DNA of 64,000 nt from Ga0077530 sp046293075 (GCA_046293075.1 JBKBPL010000012.1:1-64000), one strand, 5' to 3'. Counted from the stretch's first letter, positions 9,672 through 18,043 are shown. Notes: a model not told the origin generated them from the sequence alone. A program made the numbers and translations.

Positions 9672-11819
9672 TCAGGCCGCGACCTGACGGCGGGCGCGCT
9701 TGAGCCGGCGCGCCGCACCGCGGCGCTGCGCGAAGTCCATCTGCACGATGTAGATCTCGGTGACCTCGAAGCCAAGAAAGACGCCGGGCCCGGCATTGAT
9801 GGTCGGCCCCTGGCCGCGGCGATCCGACATCACGATGCCGGCGTCGAAGCGCCCTTCGATGGTCTCGAACAGGCGCCTCGCCTCGTCGAGTTGAGCTGCG
9901 ATGACGATGTGGTCGTAGGCTTCATCCAGCGCATCGAGCACGAGATTGATCCAGTTGGCATCGAGCGGCCGAGCCGGGTCGGCCGGCGGGGCGCCGGCGG
10001 CAATGAAGTGGGCATCACTGTCGGGGAGCCGGACGATCACGTCGTCGAAGCCCGCCCGGCCATCGAGCAGATCGTTGATGCCGGGACGTGATTCCGCACC
10101 GAGGGCTGCGGCGAGGCCACGGCCGTCCCGCGCCCAGTCGACGAGGACGCATCGCCGTCCCGCTGTCGCGAGCGAGGAGACGATCTCGCGTGCCTCGCCA
10201 GCGCCGTCGATGCCGTCGTTGACCAGCAGCGTCCGATGGCCTTTCTGCCCCACAGCCCTTCCAGCGAGATGGCGGGCGGCATCCGCTGTTGTCGAGAGGA
10301 TGACGAACTGACCGGGCTCGAGCGTGCGGGGCGGCGTCTCGGCTGCCCCTTGGTCAGCAGCGCCCGGCGCGCGAGCCTCATAGCCCGGGCGCGGCGCGGT
10401 TGGCCGGGGGGGATGAGCGAGGGCGTCGTGTCGCACGTCGGCACGATCGCGTGCGGTCGCCGCGAGGTCGGCAAAGCCCGACTCGGCAATCGAGCGCCGC
10501 GTGCCTGCCAGCAGGGTGCGCACGATGACGGCGACGAACCCGACCATCAGGACGGCAACCGCGGTGAGCAGGGCAAGCTGGCCTTTGCGCGGGAATGCCG
10601 GGATGGCGACGGTCTGCGCCGACGACACGCGCTCGGGAGCCGTGTGCGCGGGCGGGCTTAGGGGCGCGTCGGTCGTTGCGGCGCGGCGCGCCTTCAAGGC
10701 TTCGAGCGCGCTGCGCTTGGCTGCAACCTCCTGCTCGAGCGCGGCGCGACGGCCGGTATCATGGGCAATGTCAGCCGAGGCGCGCGCACGCGCCTCGGCA
10801 CTCTCGAGGCGCGCGCGCGCCTCGGCTTCCCGCGCCGCCGCAGTCTGCACGTCCACCTCCAGCGCCTCGGCAATGGCCGTGGCCTCGCGGAACATCTGCC
10901 AGCGCAGCTCGCTCAGACGGGCCTGAAGGTCGCGGATGCGCGGATGGTCGGTCGGCAGTGTCCGCTCCGCGCCGTTCTTCTGGACCTCGACGCGGACACG
11001 CTCTGCGATCAGCTGATGGAAGGTCGGCGAGGTCTGCAATTCGGCAATGGCTTCGACCTTGCCTTTCTCCAGCAGCGCGCGGACGGCGCGGGCTCGGGCC
11101 TCCGCATCGCCGCGCTCGCGCTCGGCCTGCGCCAGAGCTTCAGCGAGATCGGCGCGCCGCTCCGCTTGGGCCGCCTCGCCCGAAGGGCCCGTCAGGCGTG
11201 CAACCTCGCTCTCGATGGTCCTCACGTCTTCGGACAGTTGCTCGATCTCGCGGTCGAGGGCAGCGCGCGTATCCGCTTCCACCACCGTGCCCGTAGGTGC
11301 GGCCGCCGCAAGCTGGAGATCAATGAGGTGGTCGGCAATGCGCGCCGCAAGCTCGGGCGTCCGCGCCGTCACGCGGATCGTGACAAGCCCGCTCTCTCGT
11401 CCCGGCGCGACCTGGAGACTTTGCCTGAGAGCCGCCAGCACGGGCTCGCCGCGCGCTGCTGCAGAGCGTGGCCCGTTGCGGCCCGACAGTCGGTCCAGCC
11501 ATCCGAATACGTCACGCGCAACGAAGGCGCCGTTGAAGGCCGGGCTCTGGGCGAGATCGAGGTCTACCACGAGCCTGCGGGCCAGATCGGCTGACTGAAG
11601 CGCCGCGACAGTGGCGGCCACGGCCTCTTCGGAAACGGGCGCCGGAAGACGTATCTCGGCTGTCGCCGTGTAGCGTGCTGGCGCCAGCGCGAGCGCAGTG
11701 AACGCGGCCGCACCCGCGAAGCCCGCAACGACCAGCACGCGCAGCCAGGAACGCAGCAACAGCGACCATTGCGACAGGGCGGCACAATCTTCGGACGGCA
11801 ATCGAGCCGAGTTACGCAT
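9672..11819 (-). CDS. Wzz/GumC-type polysaccharide chain-length protein with degenerate BY-kinase domain
   Basis: About 715 aa. The N-terminus carries a first membrane helix near residues 30-50 and a Wzz-type domain (YTATAEIRLPAPVSEEA), then a long coiled coil (about 170-400) and a second membrane helix (AVLMVGFVAVIVRTLLAG) near 440-460. The cytoplasmic part resembles the P-loop tyrosine autokinase domain of ExoP/Wzc proteins, but the Walker A site is absent: the aligned stretch is ILSTTADAARHLA with no GK(S/T). A Walker A'-like CVLVDWARDG remains, the Walker B-like strand reads YDHIVIAAQ without the usual Asp, and there is no C-terminal Tyr cluster. It probably controls exopolysaccharide length without kinase activity. 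The start at 11819 lacks a strong ribosome site. No other polysaccharide genes flank it. Confidence 0.75.
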   Translation of the reverse strand: MRNSARLPSEDCAALSQWSLLLRSWLRVLVVAGFAGAAAFTALALAPARYTATAEIRLPAPVSEEAVAATVAALQSADLARRLVVDLDLAQSPAFNGAFVARDVFGWLDRLSGRNGPRSAAARGEPVLAALRQSLQVAPGRESGLVTIRVTARTPELAARIADHLIDLQLAAAAPTGTVVEADTRAALDREIEQLSEDVRTIESEVARLTGPSGEAAQAERRADLAEALAQAERERGDAEARARAVRALLEKGKVEAIAELQTSPTFHQLIAERVRVEVQKNGAERTLPTDHPRIRDLQARLSELRWQMFREATAIAEALEVDVQTAAAREAEARARLESAEARARASADIAHDTGRRAALEQEVAAKRSALEALKARRAATTDAPLSPPAHTAPERVSSAQTVAIPAFPRKGQLALLTAVAVLMVGFVAVIVRTLLAGTRRSIAESGFADLAATARDRADVRHDALAHPPRPTAPRPGYEARAPGAADQGAAETPPRTLEPGQFVILSTTADAARHLAGRAVGQKGHRTLLVNDGIDGAGEAREIVSSLATAGRRCVLVDWARDGRGLAAALGAESRPGINDLLDGRAGFDDVIVRLPDSDAHFIAAGAPPADPARPLDANWINLVLDALDEAYDHIVIAAQLDEARRLFETIEGRFDAGIVMSDRRGQGPTINAGPGVFLGFEVTEIYIVQMDFAQRRGAARRLKRARRQVAA

Positions 11820-11913
11820 GAGCTTAGGACCGTTGAGCTGGCCCGCGTTGCCGACCCCGGCAGGCGGTGAACAAGTGTCCCGGATTAGAACGCTCCGCCC
11901 TTGCGATTTCCTT

Positions 11914-11930
11914 AAGCGCCGATGGCGCTT
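11914..11930 (-). terminator. Small hairpin downstream of rpe
   Basis: A 7-bp stem (AAGCGCC / GGCGCTT) with a 3-nt loop lies 56-72 bp past the rpe stop on the minus strand. There is no U-tract, so it may only be a 3'-end stabilising stem. Confidence 0.3.
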
Positions 11931-11985
11931 CACCTGGTCAGCTCTTGTTAACCCGAAACCGCGGGAACGCGCTCTCGCGGGTGCA

Positions 11986-12660
11986 TCAGCGCGCGCCCTG
12001 CGCCGCGGTCCGGATGGCCGCGATGTTCTGCGCGTAGGCCTCCCGGCTTCCGCCCTTGAATACGGCGGAGCCCGCGACGAGCACGTTGGCGCCAGCCGCG
12101 GCGACGAGCGGTGCGGTCTGGGGCGTGACGCCGCCATCGATCTCGATGTCGATCGGGCGGTCGCCGACGAGGGCTTTCACCCGCTTCGTCTTCTCGACGA
12201 TCGCCGGGATGAAGGCTTGGCCTCCGAAGCCGGGATTGACCGTCATCAGCAGGATGAGATCGAGGCGGTCGAGGACATACTCGATAGCGCTCTCGGGCGT
12301 CGACGGATTGAGCGAGACGCCGGCCTTCTTGCCGAGCGACCTGATGGCCTGAAGCGAGCGGTCGAGATGGGGGCCGGCCTCGGCGTGCACGGTGATGATG
12401 TCGGCCCCGGCCTCGGCGAACGCGGCGAGGTATGGATCGGCCGGCGTGATCATCAGATGGCAGTCGAACACCTTCCTCGAGGCGCTGCGGATGGCGCTGA
12501 TCACCGGCGGGCCAAAGGTGATGTTCGGGACGAAATGCCCGTCCATGACGTCGAGGTGGATCCAGTCGGCCCCGGCCGCATCGACGGCGGCGACTTCCTC
12601 GCCGAGGCGGGCGAAGTCGGCCGAGAGGATCGACGGGGCGATGATGAGATCCCGAGGCAT
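11986..12660 (-). CDS. rpe: Ribulose-phosphate 3-epimerase
   Basis: A 224-aa TIM-barrel enzyme that interconverts D-ribulose 5-phosphate and D-xylulose 5-phosphate in the pentose phosphate or Calvin pathway. Family signatures are intact: IAPSILSADF near the N-terminus (catalytic Ser and Asp region), HLDVMDGHFVPNITFG (His/Asp metal ligands), CHLMI, MTVNPGFGGQ and the phosphate-binding IEIDGGV and VAGSAVF. The ATG at 12660 follows GGAGGG at good spacing; upstream in-frame starts as far as 12927 would add a non-conserved leader and run across the mraZ operator region. It is divergent from the dcw cluster. Confidence 0.95.
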   Translation of the reverse strand: MPRDLIIAPSILSADFARLGEEVAAVDAAGADWIHLDVMDGHFVPNITFGPPVISAIRSASRKVFDCHLMITPADPYLAAFAEAGADIITVHAEAGPHLDRSLQAIRSLGKKAGVSLNPSTPESAIEYVLDRLDLILLMTVNPGFGGQAFIPAIVEKTKRVKALVGDRPIDIEIDGGVTPQTAPLVAAAGANVLVAGSAVFKGGSREAYAQNIAAIRTAAQGAR

Positions 12661-13135
12661 CGAGGCCCTCCGTTCGCGCGGCGCTCGAGAAAATCGCGCC
12701 GTGCTCTGACGATAACATGGCTGGGGCCGCCGCAACAGCACGTACGCCGGTGCCGCCCGGCCTATCCCCTGCCGGGTTCTGAGCGCTGTTTCCCATCGGT
12801 GCATCGCAACCTTGTCGGTGGCAAGGGTCAATCCGGCGATCAAATTCCTGTTCAAACCATGCTTGGCACATAGTTTCCCATTGACGACCATTAATTCCCA
12901 TGTAATCCCATGAATGCCCGTCCGCACCGGGCAGGAGACGCCGGGCGTGGCGCCGGTTCGACAGAGGGCCCGAACCGTGCGACCGCCCGCTCTCCGGGCC
13001 GGCCAGAGCGTAGGACGGGCTGGCGTTCCCGACCCGAGGTCAGGGCTTGGCCGTGTGCGGGAGTTCTAAGCGTGAAGCGGTTTTTCAGTCGCGGTTGTCG
13101 CGTTGAGCAAAAACGACGGGGCTCCGGCTGAGGAG
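12661..13135. other. Divergent regulatory region between rpe and mraZ
   Basis: A 475-bp noncoding stretch. From about 12790 to 12920 it is visibly richer in A/T and contains the four phased TCCCA-type boxes described separately, plus one isolated TTCCCATC near 12790. The remainder (12920-13100) is GC-rich with no recognised element. It must contain the rpe promoter (minus) and the dcw promoter (plus). Confidence 0.6.
12876..12910. promoter_or_regulatory. Candidate MraZ operator: four boxes at 10-bp spacing
   Basis: Four 5-bp boxes occur at exact 10-bp steps: TCCCA at 12876-12880, GACCA (degenerate) at 12886-12890, TCCCA at 12896-12900 and TCCCA at 12906-12910. On the minus strand they read TGGGA. 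MraZ of E. coli is known to bind repeated TGGG-type boxes one helical turn apart upstream of its own gene, so these are the likely autoregulatory site of the dcw cluster, about 226 bp before the mraZ start. The assignment combines seen spacing with family knowledge; binding is not shown. Confidence 0.72.
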
Positions 13136-13642
13136 ATGGACCGCTTTGTCTCAACATTCATCAACAAGATCGACGCCAAGGGTCGCGTTTCTGTCCCCGC
13201 GCCTTTCCGCGCCATCCTTGAGCGCGACGGCTACCAGCAGGGCGGCGCCGGGCACGTCTACTGCTACCCCGCGCTCGATAGTCCTGCGGTCGATGCAGGC
13301 GGCGAAAGACTTGCGCGCACGATCGACGGGCTTCTCGCGGGCCTGCCGGACTATTCGATTGAGCGGGACGAGCTCTCTGTCGCACTCTACGGTGTCTCCC
13401 AGGTCCTTTCGATCGATCAGGACGGGCGTATCGTGCTTCCTGAGAGCCTTCGCGCCCACGCCGGCATCACGACCCAGGTCGCTTTTGTCGGACTGGGTGA
13501 GAAATTTCAGATGTGGGAGCCGGGCCAGTTCGAGCGCCGACGCGCCGAGGCCCAGCAGAAGGTGCGCGAGCATCTCAAACTTTTCGGCGCGGGGCGCCGT
13601 ACCGGGGGCAACCCGGGCGGCGACCAGGGGGCGCGGGAATGA
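13136..13642 (+). CDS. mraZ: Transcriptional regulator MraZ
   Basis: A 168-aa protein with two SpoVT/AbrB-type MraZ domains, first gene of the dcw cluster. The N-terminal MDRFVSTFINKIDAKGRVSV is the family opening; the second domain is LSIDQDGRIVLPESLRAHAG. MraZ forms ring oligomers and binds phased TGGG-type repeats upstream of itself; matching boxes lie at 12876-12910. The start is uncertain: ATG 13136 aligns with the family start but AGGAG abuts it directly, while a TTG at 13103 would add 11 residues. The C-terminal tail is a hydrophilic Gly-rich extension. Its stop overlaps the rsmH start by four bases (ATGA), indicating translational coupling. Confidence 0.93.
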   Translation: MDRFVSTFINKIDAKGRVSVPAPFRAILERDGYQQGGAGHVYCYPALDSPAVDAGGERLARTIDGLLAGLPDYSIERDELSVALYGVSQVLSIDQDGRIVLPESLRAHAGITTQVAFVGLGEKFQMWEPGQFERRRAEAQQKVREHLKLFGAGRRTGGNPGGDQGARE

Positions 13643-14691
13643 TGGCGGGCCGCCGGGCGCGCCCAGGGGAACGTGCCACTGAGGGTGCGGTCCGCCACAT
13701 TCCCGTGTTGCTGGATGAGGTCCTTGCCGCGCTGAAGCCCAAGGACGGCGAGACCTTCATCGACGGCACGTTCGGCGCCGGGGGCTATACCTCGGCCATC
13801 CTCGAGGCGGCCGATACCCGCGTTCTCGCCATCGACCAGGATCCCGACGCGCTTGCCGCGGGGGAGGCACTTGTCCGGAAATATGCGCCCCGACTGGTCC
13901 TTTGCGAAGGCCGCTTCGGCGACTTGGACCGGGTCGCCCTCGAAGCGGGCTTCCACACCGTCGATGGCGTCGTTCTCGACATCGGCGTCTCGTCGATGCA
14001 ACTCGACGTCGCCGCGCGCGGCTTCTCCTTCCAGGCCGATGGTCCGCTCGACATGCGCATGTCGCAGCAGGGCGCCAGCGCTGCGGACGTGATTCGTGAG
14101 GCGTCCGAAGACGTGCTCGCCGATATCTTCTTCTACCTTGGCGAGGAGCGCCGCGCCCGTGCCGTCGCTCGCGCCATCGTCCGTGCGCGCGAGAGCGGCG
14201 CCATCACCACCACACGCCAGCTCGCGGACCTCGTGCAGCGTACGCTCGGCCGCCCGCGCGGTGAGGATCGGCATCCGGCGACGCGCGTTTTCCAGGCGCT
14301 GCGCATTTTCGTGAACGACGAGCTCGGCCAGCTGATGGATGCGCTCACCGCCGCCGAGCGCTGCCTCGCGCCCGGCGGGCGCCTTGTCGTGGTCACCTTC
14401 CACTCGCTCGAGGACCGGATCGTCAAGCGCTACCTCGCCGATGCGAGCGGGCGCACGCCGGCGGGCTCCCGCCATCTTCCGCCCGCCGCGGCGGCCGGCA
14501 CGGCCCCGCGTTTCCGAATTGTTAACCAACGCCCGATAATCCCGTCTGACAGGGAAATCGCCGCCAACCCGCGGGCGCGCTCGGCGCGCCTCAGGGCCGC
14601 CGAGCGGACCGCGGCGCCAGCGGTGCCTCCCGCGGATGAGGCGCGTCTCGGCGTGATCCGGACCGAGAGGCTCGTTCGTCTTGAAAGTTGA
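13639..14691 (+). CDS. rsmH: 16S rRNA (cytosine1402-N4)-methyltransferase
   Basis: A 350-aa SAM-dependent methyltransferase (formerly MraW) that N4-methylates C1402 in the 16S rRNA decoding centre. The SAM-binding region is IDGTFGAGGYTSAIL, followed by IDQDPDAL, VVLDIGVSSMQLD and the characteristic GPLDMRM; later come FQALRIFVNDEL and VTFHSLEDRIVK, which are diagnostic of the family. It starts at the ATGA overlap with mraZ, where a second in-frame ATG follows at 13642. The last 60 residues are a poorly conserved basic/Ala-rich tail. A ribosome site for ftsL overlaps its stop codon. Confidence 0.97.
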   Translation: MMAGRRARPGERATEGAVRHIPVLLDEVLAALKPKDGETFIDGTFGAGGYTSAILEAADTRVLAIDQDPDALAAGEALVRKYAPRLVLCEGRFGDLDRVALEAGFHTVDGVVLDIGVSSMQLDVAARGFSFQADGPLDMRMSQQGASAADVIREASEDVLADIFFYLGEERRARAVARAIVRARESGAITTTRQLADLVQRTLGRPRGEDRHPATRVFQALRIFVNDELGQLMDALTAAERCLAPGGRLVVVTFHSLEDRIVKRYLADASGRTPAGSRHLPPAAAAGTAPRFRIVNQRPIIPSDREIAANPRARSARLRAAERTAAPAVPPADEARLGVIRTERLVRLES

Positions 14692-14706
14692 GGAGCGGTG
14701 CCCGCC

Positions 14707-14985
14707 ATGTCCCGTCTTGCCGCAGTCGGCACGGTCCTGCTCGCAGTCGCTTCGGCGTTCGTGCTCTATGCCGTGACGTACGAAACGCGCCGGCTCGAAC
14801 AGCACGTCGCGGCCCAGGCCCGCGCAATCGAGCAGACGCGCCTCGACATTGCGGTGCTCAGAGCAGAGCGCGCCTATCTCGCGCGCCCCGAGCGTATCGA
14901 GGAGCTCGCTCGCAAGATCGGTCTCGCCCCCATTGACCCGCACCAGTACGAGGCGCTGCCTCCTCGAGGTGAGCGGCGCCCATGA
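14707..14985 (+). CDS. ftsL: Cell division protein FtsL
   Basis: A 92-aa bitopic protein: short cytoplasmic start, one membrane helix (about residues 4-22, LAAVGTVLLAVASAFVLYAV) and a periplasmic leucine-zipper-like coiled coil. FtsL forms the FtsQLB divisome subcomplex that activates septal peptidoglycan synthesis by FtsWI. Identification rests on size, topology and position between rsmH and ftsI, since FtsL sequence conservation is low; the ERIEELARKIGLAPI segment is typical. ATG 14707 lies 11 bases after AGGAG; GTG 14698 is the alternative but only 2 bases away. The stop overlaps the ftsI start (ATGA). Confidence 0.88.
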   Translation: MSRLAAVGTVLLAVASAFVLYAVTYETRRLEQHVAAQARAIEQTRLDIAVLRAERAYLARPERIEELARKIGLAPIDPHQYEALPPRGERRP

Positions 14986-16685
14986 AACGGAGGCCTGAGC
15001 CGCTGCGTGTCGGGCCGGCGCTGACGGTGCGGCCCGGCGCGCCACGCGCTCCGGGTCCAGCCACGCGTGTCGAGCTGCCGCGCGGTCGCACGTGGCTCAT
15101 GCACGCCGCGCTCGCGTCTGTCTTCATCGCCATTGCCGGCCAGACCGTGCGGCTCGCTGCGAGCGGCGAAGCCGAAACCCGGCTCACGCGCGCCGAGCCG
15201 CTCCATCAGACCTATATCCGCCCGGATATCGTTGACCGGCGCGGCAACCTGCTCGCGACCGATGTCGATGCGGCCTCGCTGTTCGCCGATCCGGCCATGG
15301 TCCGCGACGCCGACCTGACAGCCGAGAAGCTCGTGGCGCTCTTCCCTGAGCTCGATGCCGCCGAGCTGCGGCGCCATCTTGCCGATGGCACGCGCCGTTT
15401 CATGTGGATCAAGCGCGGCCTGACGCCGATCGAGGCGCAGCGCGCCCATGACCTCGGACTGCCCGGTCTCGGCTTCCGCCGCGAGCCACGCCGCGTCTAC
15501 CCGACGCGCTTCCTCACGTCGCACATCATTGGCCAGGTCGACGTCGACAATCGCGGCATCTCCGGCATCGAGCGGCACATCGACGAACTCGGCGAGACGG
15601 ACGTGGCCACCGCGCCGCGCCGCTCGCAAAGGGCGCCTGTACGGCTATCCATTGATCTCGGCGTGCAGAATGCTGTCGCCGACACGCTCGCTGATGCCAT
15701 GAAACAGTACAAGGCCCAGGGGGCATCCGGCATTATCCTGGATGTGGCGAGCGGGGAAATCATCGCTGCGGTCTCGCTGCCGAACCAGGACGTGGAGAAA
15801 TTTCCCGGCGCCGACGAGGCGGATCGCTTCGACCGCGTTGCCGGCGGCGTCTTCGAGCTCGGCTCGATTGCTAAGATCGTGACGCTCGGTCTCGCGCTCG
15901 ATGACCTCGGCGCCTCGCTCACGCGCATCTATGACACGCGCGAGCCGCTGCGCTTTGGCCGTTACACGATCTCGGAACAGTATCCACCGGGCCGGCCGCT
16001 GACCCTTGCGGAGATCCTTGTCCGCTCGTCGAACGTCGGCGCGGGTCTGATCGCGATGGAAGCCGGTGTGCCCCGCCAGCGCGCCTTCCTCGACCGGGTC
16101 GGCCTTCTAGAGACGATCCGCACGGAGGCCGGCCGCGTGGCGCCACCCCTGCTGCCGGCCAATTGGGGGCCGCTCGAGGGCGTGACCATTGCCTACGGCC
16201 ATGGCTTGGCGGTCGCACCGCTGCAGTTCGCTGCAGCGGCCGCAGGTCTGGTCAATGGGGGGATCAAGGTGCGCCCGACCCTGATCCAGCAGGACGCGGT
16301 GCCGGCGGGTGAGGCACGCGTCGTCTCACCGGCGGCCAGTGCCGCAATTCGCGAGGCCTTGCGCCGGGTCGTGACCGACGCGCAGGGCACTGGGCGCCGG
16401 GCGGAGATCGAGGGTTACGAGATCGGTGGCAAGACGGGCACGGCCGAGCAGCCCGGACGCGGCGGCTACAGTGAAAAGACGGTCATCTCGTCGTTCCTGG
16501 CGGTGCTGCCAGCCTCGGCGCCCCGCTACGTGTTGCTTCTTTCGCTTTTCGAGCCGCACGGAACGATGGAGACGAGAGGACGCATCACGGCGGGTCTCAA
16601 TGCCGCGCCGACGACAGCACGTCTCATTGCGCGGATCGGCCCGATGCTCGGCCTCCTCCCGGCACGCCTTGCCGGCGCCGATTGA
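14982..16685 (+). CDS. ftsI: Septal peptidoglycan transpeptidase FtsI (PBP3)
   Basis: A 567-aa class B penicillin-binding protein that crosslinks septal peptidoglycan with FtsW. A basic, Pro-rich cytoplasmic tail precedes a membrane anchor near residues 37-58; a pedestal domain (RPDIVDRRGNLLATDV) follows. The transpeptidase triad is complete: S295-I-A-K, S349-S-N and K484-T-G. Translation is coupled to ftsL by an ATGA overlap. In most Hyphomicrobiales murE, murF and mraY follow immediately; here the next gene, nine bases after the stop, is moaE on the opposite strand, so the dcw cluster is interrupted at this point. Confidence 0.97.
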   Translation: MKRRPEPLRVGPALTVRPGAPRAPGPATRVELPRGRTWLMHAALASVFIAIAGQTVRLAASGEAETRLTRAEPLHQTYIRPDIVDRRGNLLATDVDAASLFADPAMVRDADLTAEKLVALFPELDAAELRRHLADGTRRFMWIKRGLTPIEAQRAHDLGLPGLGFRREPRRVYPTRFLTSHIIGQVDVDNRGISGIERHIDELGETDVATAPRRSQRAPVRLSIDLGVQNAVADTLADAMKQYKAQGASGIILDVASGEIIAAVSLPNQDVEKFPGADEADRFDRVAGGVFELGSIAKIVTLGLALDDLGASLTRIYDTREPLRFGRYTISEQYPPGRPLTLAEILVRSSNVGAGLIAMEAGVPRQRAFLDRVGLLETIRTEAGRVAPPLLPANWGPLEGVTIAYGHGLAVAPLQFAAAAAGLVNGGIKVRPTLIQQDAVPAGEARVVSPAASAAIREALRRVVTDAQGTGRRAEIEGYEIGGKTGTAEQPGRGGYSEKTVISSFLAVLPASAPRYVLLLSLFEPHGTMETRGRITAGLNAAPTTARLIARIGPMLGLLPARLAGAD

Positions 16686-16694
16686 GCTTTCGCG

Positions 16695-17147
16695 CTACCG
16701 CCAGCGCTCCCTCGCAGCGTCATCGCTCTCGCGCGCGTCGACCCAGTGACCCTCACCGTTGGCGTCGGTCTCCTTCTTCCAGAAGGGCGCGCGGGTCTTG
16801 AGGTAGTCCATGAGGAAAGCGGCGGCTTCGAACGCGGCCTGCCGGTGAGCGGATGCGGTGACGACCAGCACGATGTTATCGCCCGGGAGCAACGTGCCGA
16901 TGCGGTGGACGATGCGCGTGCCCTGCAGCGGCCAGCGATTGTGCGCCTCGGCCTCGACGCGCGCGAGTTCGGCCTCGGTCATGCCGGGGTAGTGCTCCAG
17001 CGTCATGGATGAAAGCGCGGCGCCTTCGCTGGTCCCGCGCACGACGCCGGTGAACGTGACGACGGCGCCGATGTCGCTGTGGCCGGCTGTCAGCGCGGCG
17101 ACCTCGTGCGCGATATCGAAGTCTTCAGCCTGTACGGCGACGCTCAC
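16695..17147 (-). CDS. moaE: Molybdopterin synthase catalytic subunit MoaE
   Basis: A 150-aa large subunit of molybdopterin synthase, which adds two sulfurs to cyclic pyranopterin monophosphate to make molybdopterin. The motifs GAVVTFTGVVRG, LEHYPGM, HRIGTL and SAHRQAAFEA, and the active-site region KTRAPFWKKE with its catalytic lysines, are intact. It lies five bases after moaD, its partner, on the same strand and is probably co-transcribed with pgsA-moaD. Its stop faces the ftsI stop across nine bases, so a shared or absent terminator is likely. Confidence 0.96.
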   Translation of the reverse strand: MSVAVQAEDFDIAHEVAALTAGHSDIGAVVTFTGVVRGTSEGAALSSMTLEHYPGMTEAELARVEAEAHNRWPLQGTRIVHRIGTLLPGDNIVLVVTASAHRQAAFEAAAFLMDYLKTRAPFWKKETDANGEGHWVDARESDDAARERWR

Positions 17148-17152
17148 TGACT

Positions 17153-17410
17153 TCAGCCTCCCGTGACGGGTGGAAAGAAGCCGATCTCGCGGGCGCCGGC
17201 AATGGGCGCCTCATGGCGGACATGCGCATGATCGATGGCGGCGCGGATGACATCGGCGCGCTCGAAGGCCGCAGCGTACTCGGGCCCCCGGCCTTTGAGC
17301 CAGTTGATGAGGTCGGCGACGGTCGCGATGCCGGGGGGCACCTCCAGCACCTCCTCGGAGCGGCCGACCCGCTCGCGCAGCCAGGCAAAATAGCGCAGCG
17401 TGATGGTCAT
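17153..17410 (-). CDS. moaD: Molybdopterin synthase sulfur carrier subunit MoaD
   Basis: An 85-aa ubiquitin-fold protein ending in the required C-terminal Gly-Gly (PPVTGG), which is adenylated and thiocarboxylated by MoeB so that it can donate sulfur to MoaE. The N-terminal ITLRYFAWLRERVG and the FFPPVTGG ending are typical. It precedes moaE by five bases and follows pgsA, from which it is separated by a palindromic repeat (17424-17451). Confidence 0.95.
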   Translation of the reverse strand: MTITLRYFAWLRERVGRSEEVLEVPPGIATVADLINWLKGRGPEYAAAFERADVIRAAIDHAHVRHEAPIAGAREIGFFPPVTGG

Positions 17411-17423
17411 CTGCTTCTCTTCC

Positions 17424-17451
17424 CCCTCTCCCCGTAAGGACGGGGAGAGGG
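17424..17451. repeat. Single REP-like palindrome between pgsA and moaD
   Basis: A perfect 12-bp stem, CCCTCTCCCCGT / ACGGGGAGAGGG, with loop AAGG. It belongs to the same palindrome family as the paired elements near 34.3, 53.8 and 56.2 kb but stands alone here. It could also act as a terminator or mRNA-stabilising stem for pgsA. Confidence 0.85.
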
Positions 17452-17455
17452 AATA

Positions 17456-18043
17456 TTAGTTGTCCATCGCGTGGCGTACGGCGGCCTTGAGATAGTCGTA
17501 GCCGGTCCACAGCGTCAACAGGGCTGCGACCCACAGCAGCATGGTCCCGGTCAGCGTCACGCCCGGGACAATCTTGTCGCCCGCCGGTCCCGCCAGCAGG
17601 ACGCCGAGGGCCAGCATCTGCACGGTCGTCTTCCACTTGGCGAGGCGCGTGACGTGCACCTTCACATGGAGCTCGGCCAGAAACTCGCGCAGACCCGAGA
17701 CCAGGATCTCGCGGCAGAGAATGATGATCGCCGCCCAGATCGTGATGTAGTCAATGGTCGAGTCGTTCACGAGCAGAAGGAGCGCGATGCCAACCAGCAG
17801 CTTGTCCGCGATCGGGTCGAGCATGCGGCCGAGCGTCGATTGCTGCGCGAGCGTGCGCGCGAGATACCCGTCGAGCCAGTCGGTCAGGCAGGCGAGCGTG
17901 AAGACGACAAGGGCCGCCCAGCGGCCGCTGTCGCCCTTGATGAGGATAAAGCAGGCCGCCATCAGCGGCACGGCCAGGATGCGCCCGTACGTCAGGACGT
18001 TCGGCAGCGTCGTCAACGTTGGGCGCGTGGCGGTGTGGTCCAT
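17456..18043 (-). CDS. pgsA: CDP-diacylglycerol-glycerol-3-phosphate 3-phosphatidyltransferase
   Basis: A 195-aa inner-membrane enzyme making phosphatidylglycerol phosphate, the committed step to PG and cardiolipin. The CDP-alcohol phosphotransferase motif is complete (D55, D58-G59, A62-R63, G72, D76, D80, within DWLDGYLARTL and GRMLDPIADK). Four to six hydrophobic helices are apparent and the N-terminal LPNVLTYGRILAVPL is characteristic of PgsA. The ATG at 18043 is chosen because the long upstream extension overlaps the phosphohexomutase gene antisense. It probably heads the pgsA-moaD-moaE transcription unit. Confidence 0.94.
   Translation of the reverse strand: MDHTATRPTLTTLPNVLTYGRILAVPLMAACFILIKGDSGRWAALVVFTLACLTDWLDGYLARTLAQQSTLGRMLDPIADKLLVGIALLLLVNDSTIDYITIWAAIIILCREILVSGLREFLAELHVKVHVTRLAKWKTTVQMLALGVLLAGPAGDKIVPGVTLTGTMLLWVAALLTLWTGYDYLKAAVRHAMDN

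Noticed and set aside
11820..12137. N-terminal extension of the chain-length protein
   Set aside because: It overlaps the rpe 3' end in another frame, is Arg/Ser/Pro-rich and lacks conservation; the Wzz domain begins after 11819.
12661..12927. Upstream extension of rpe
   Set aside because: It would run through the phased operator boxes and has no family similarity; ATG 12660 has a good ribosome site.
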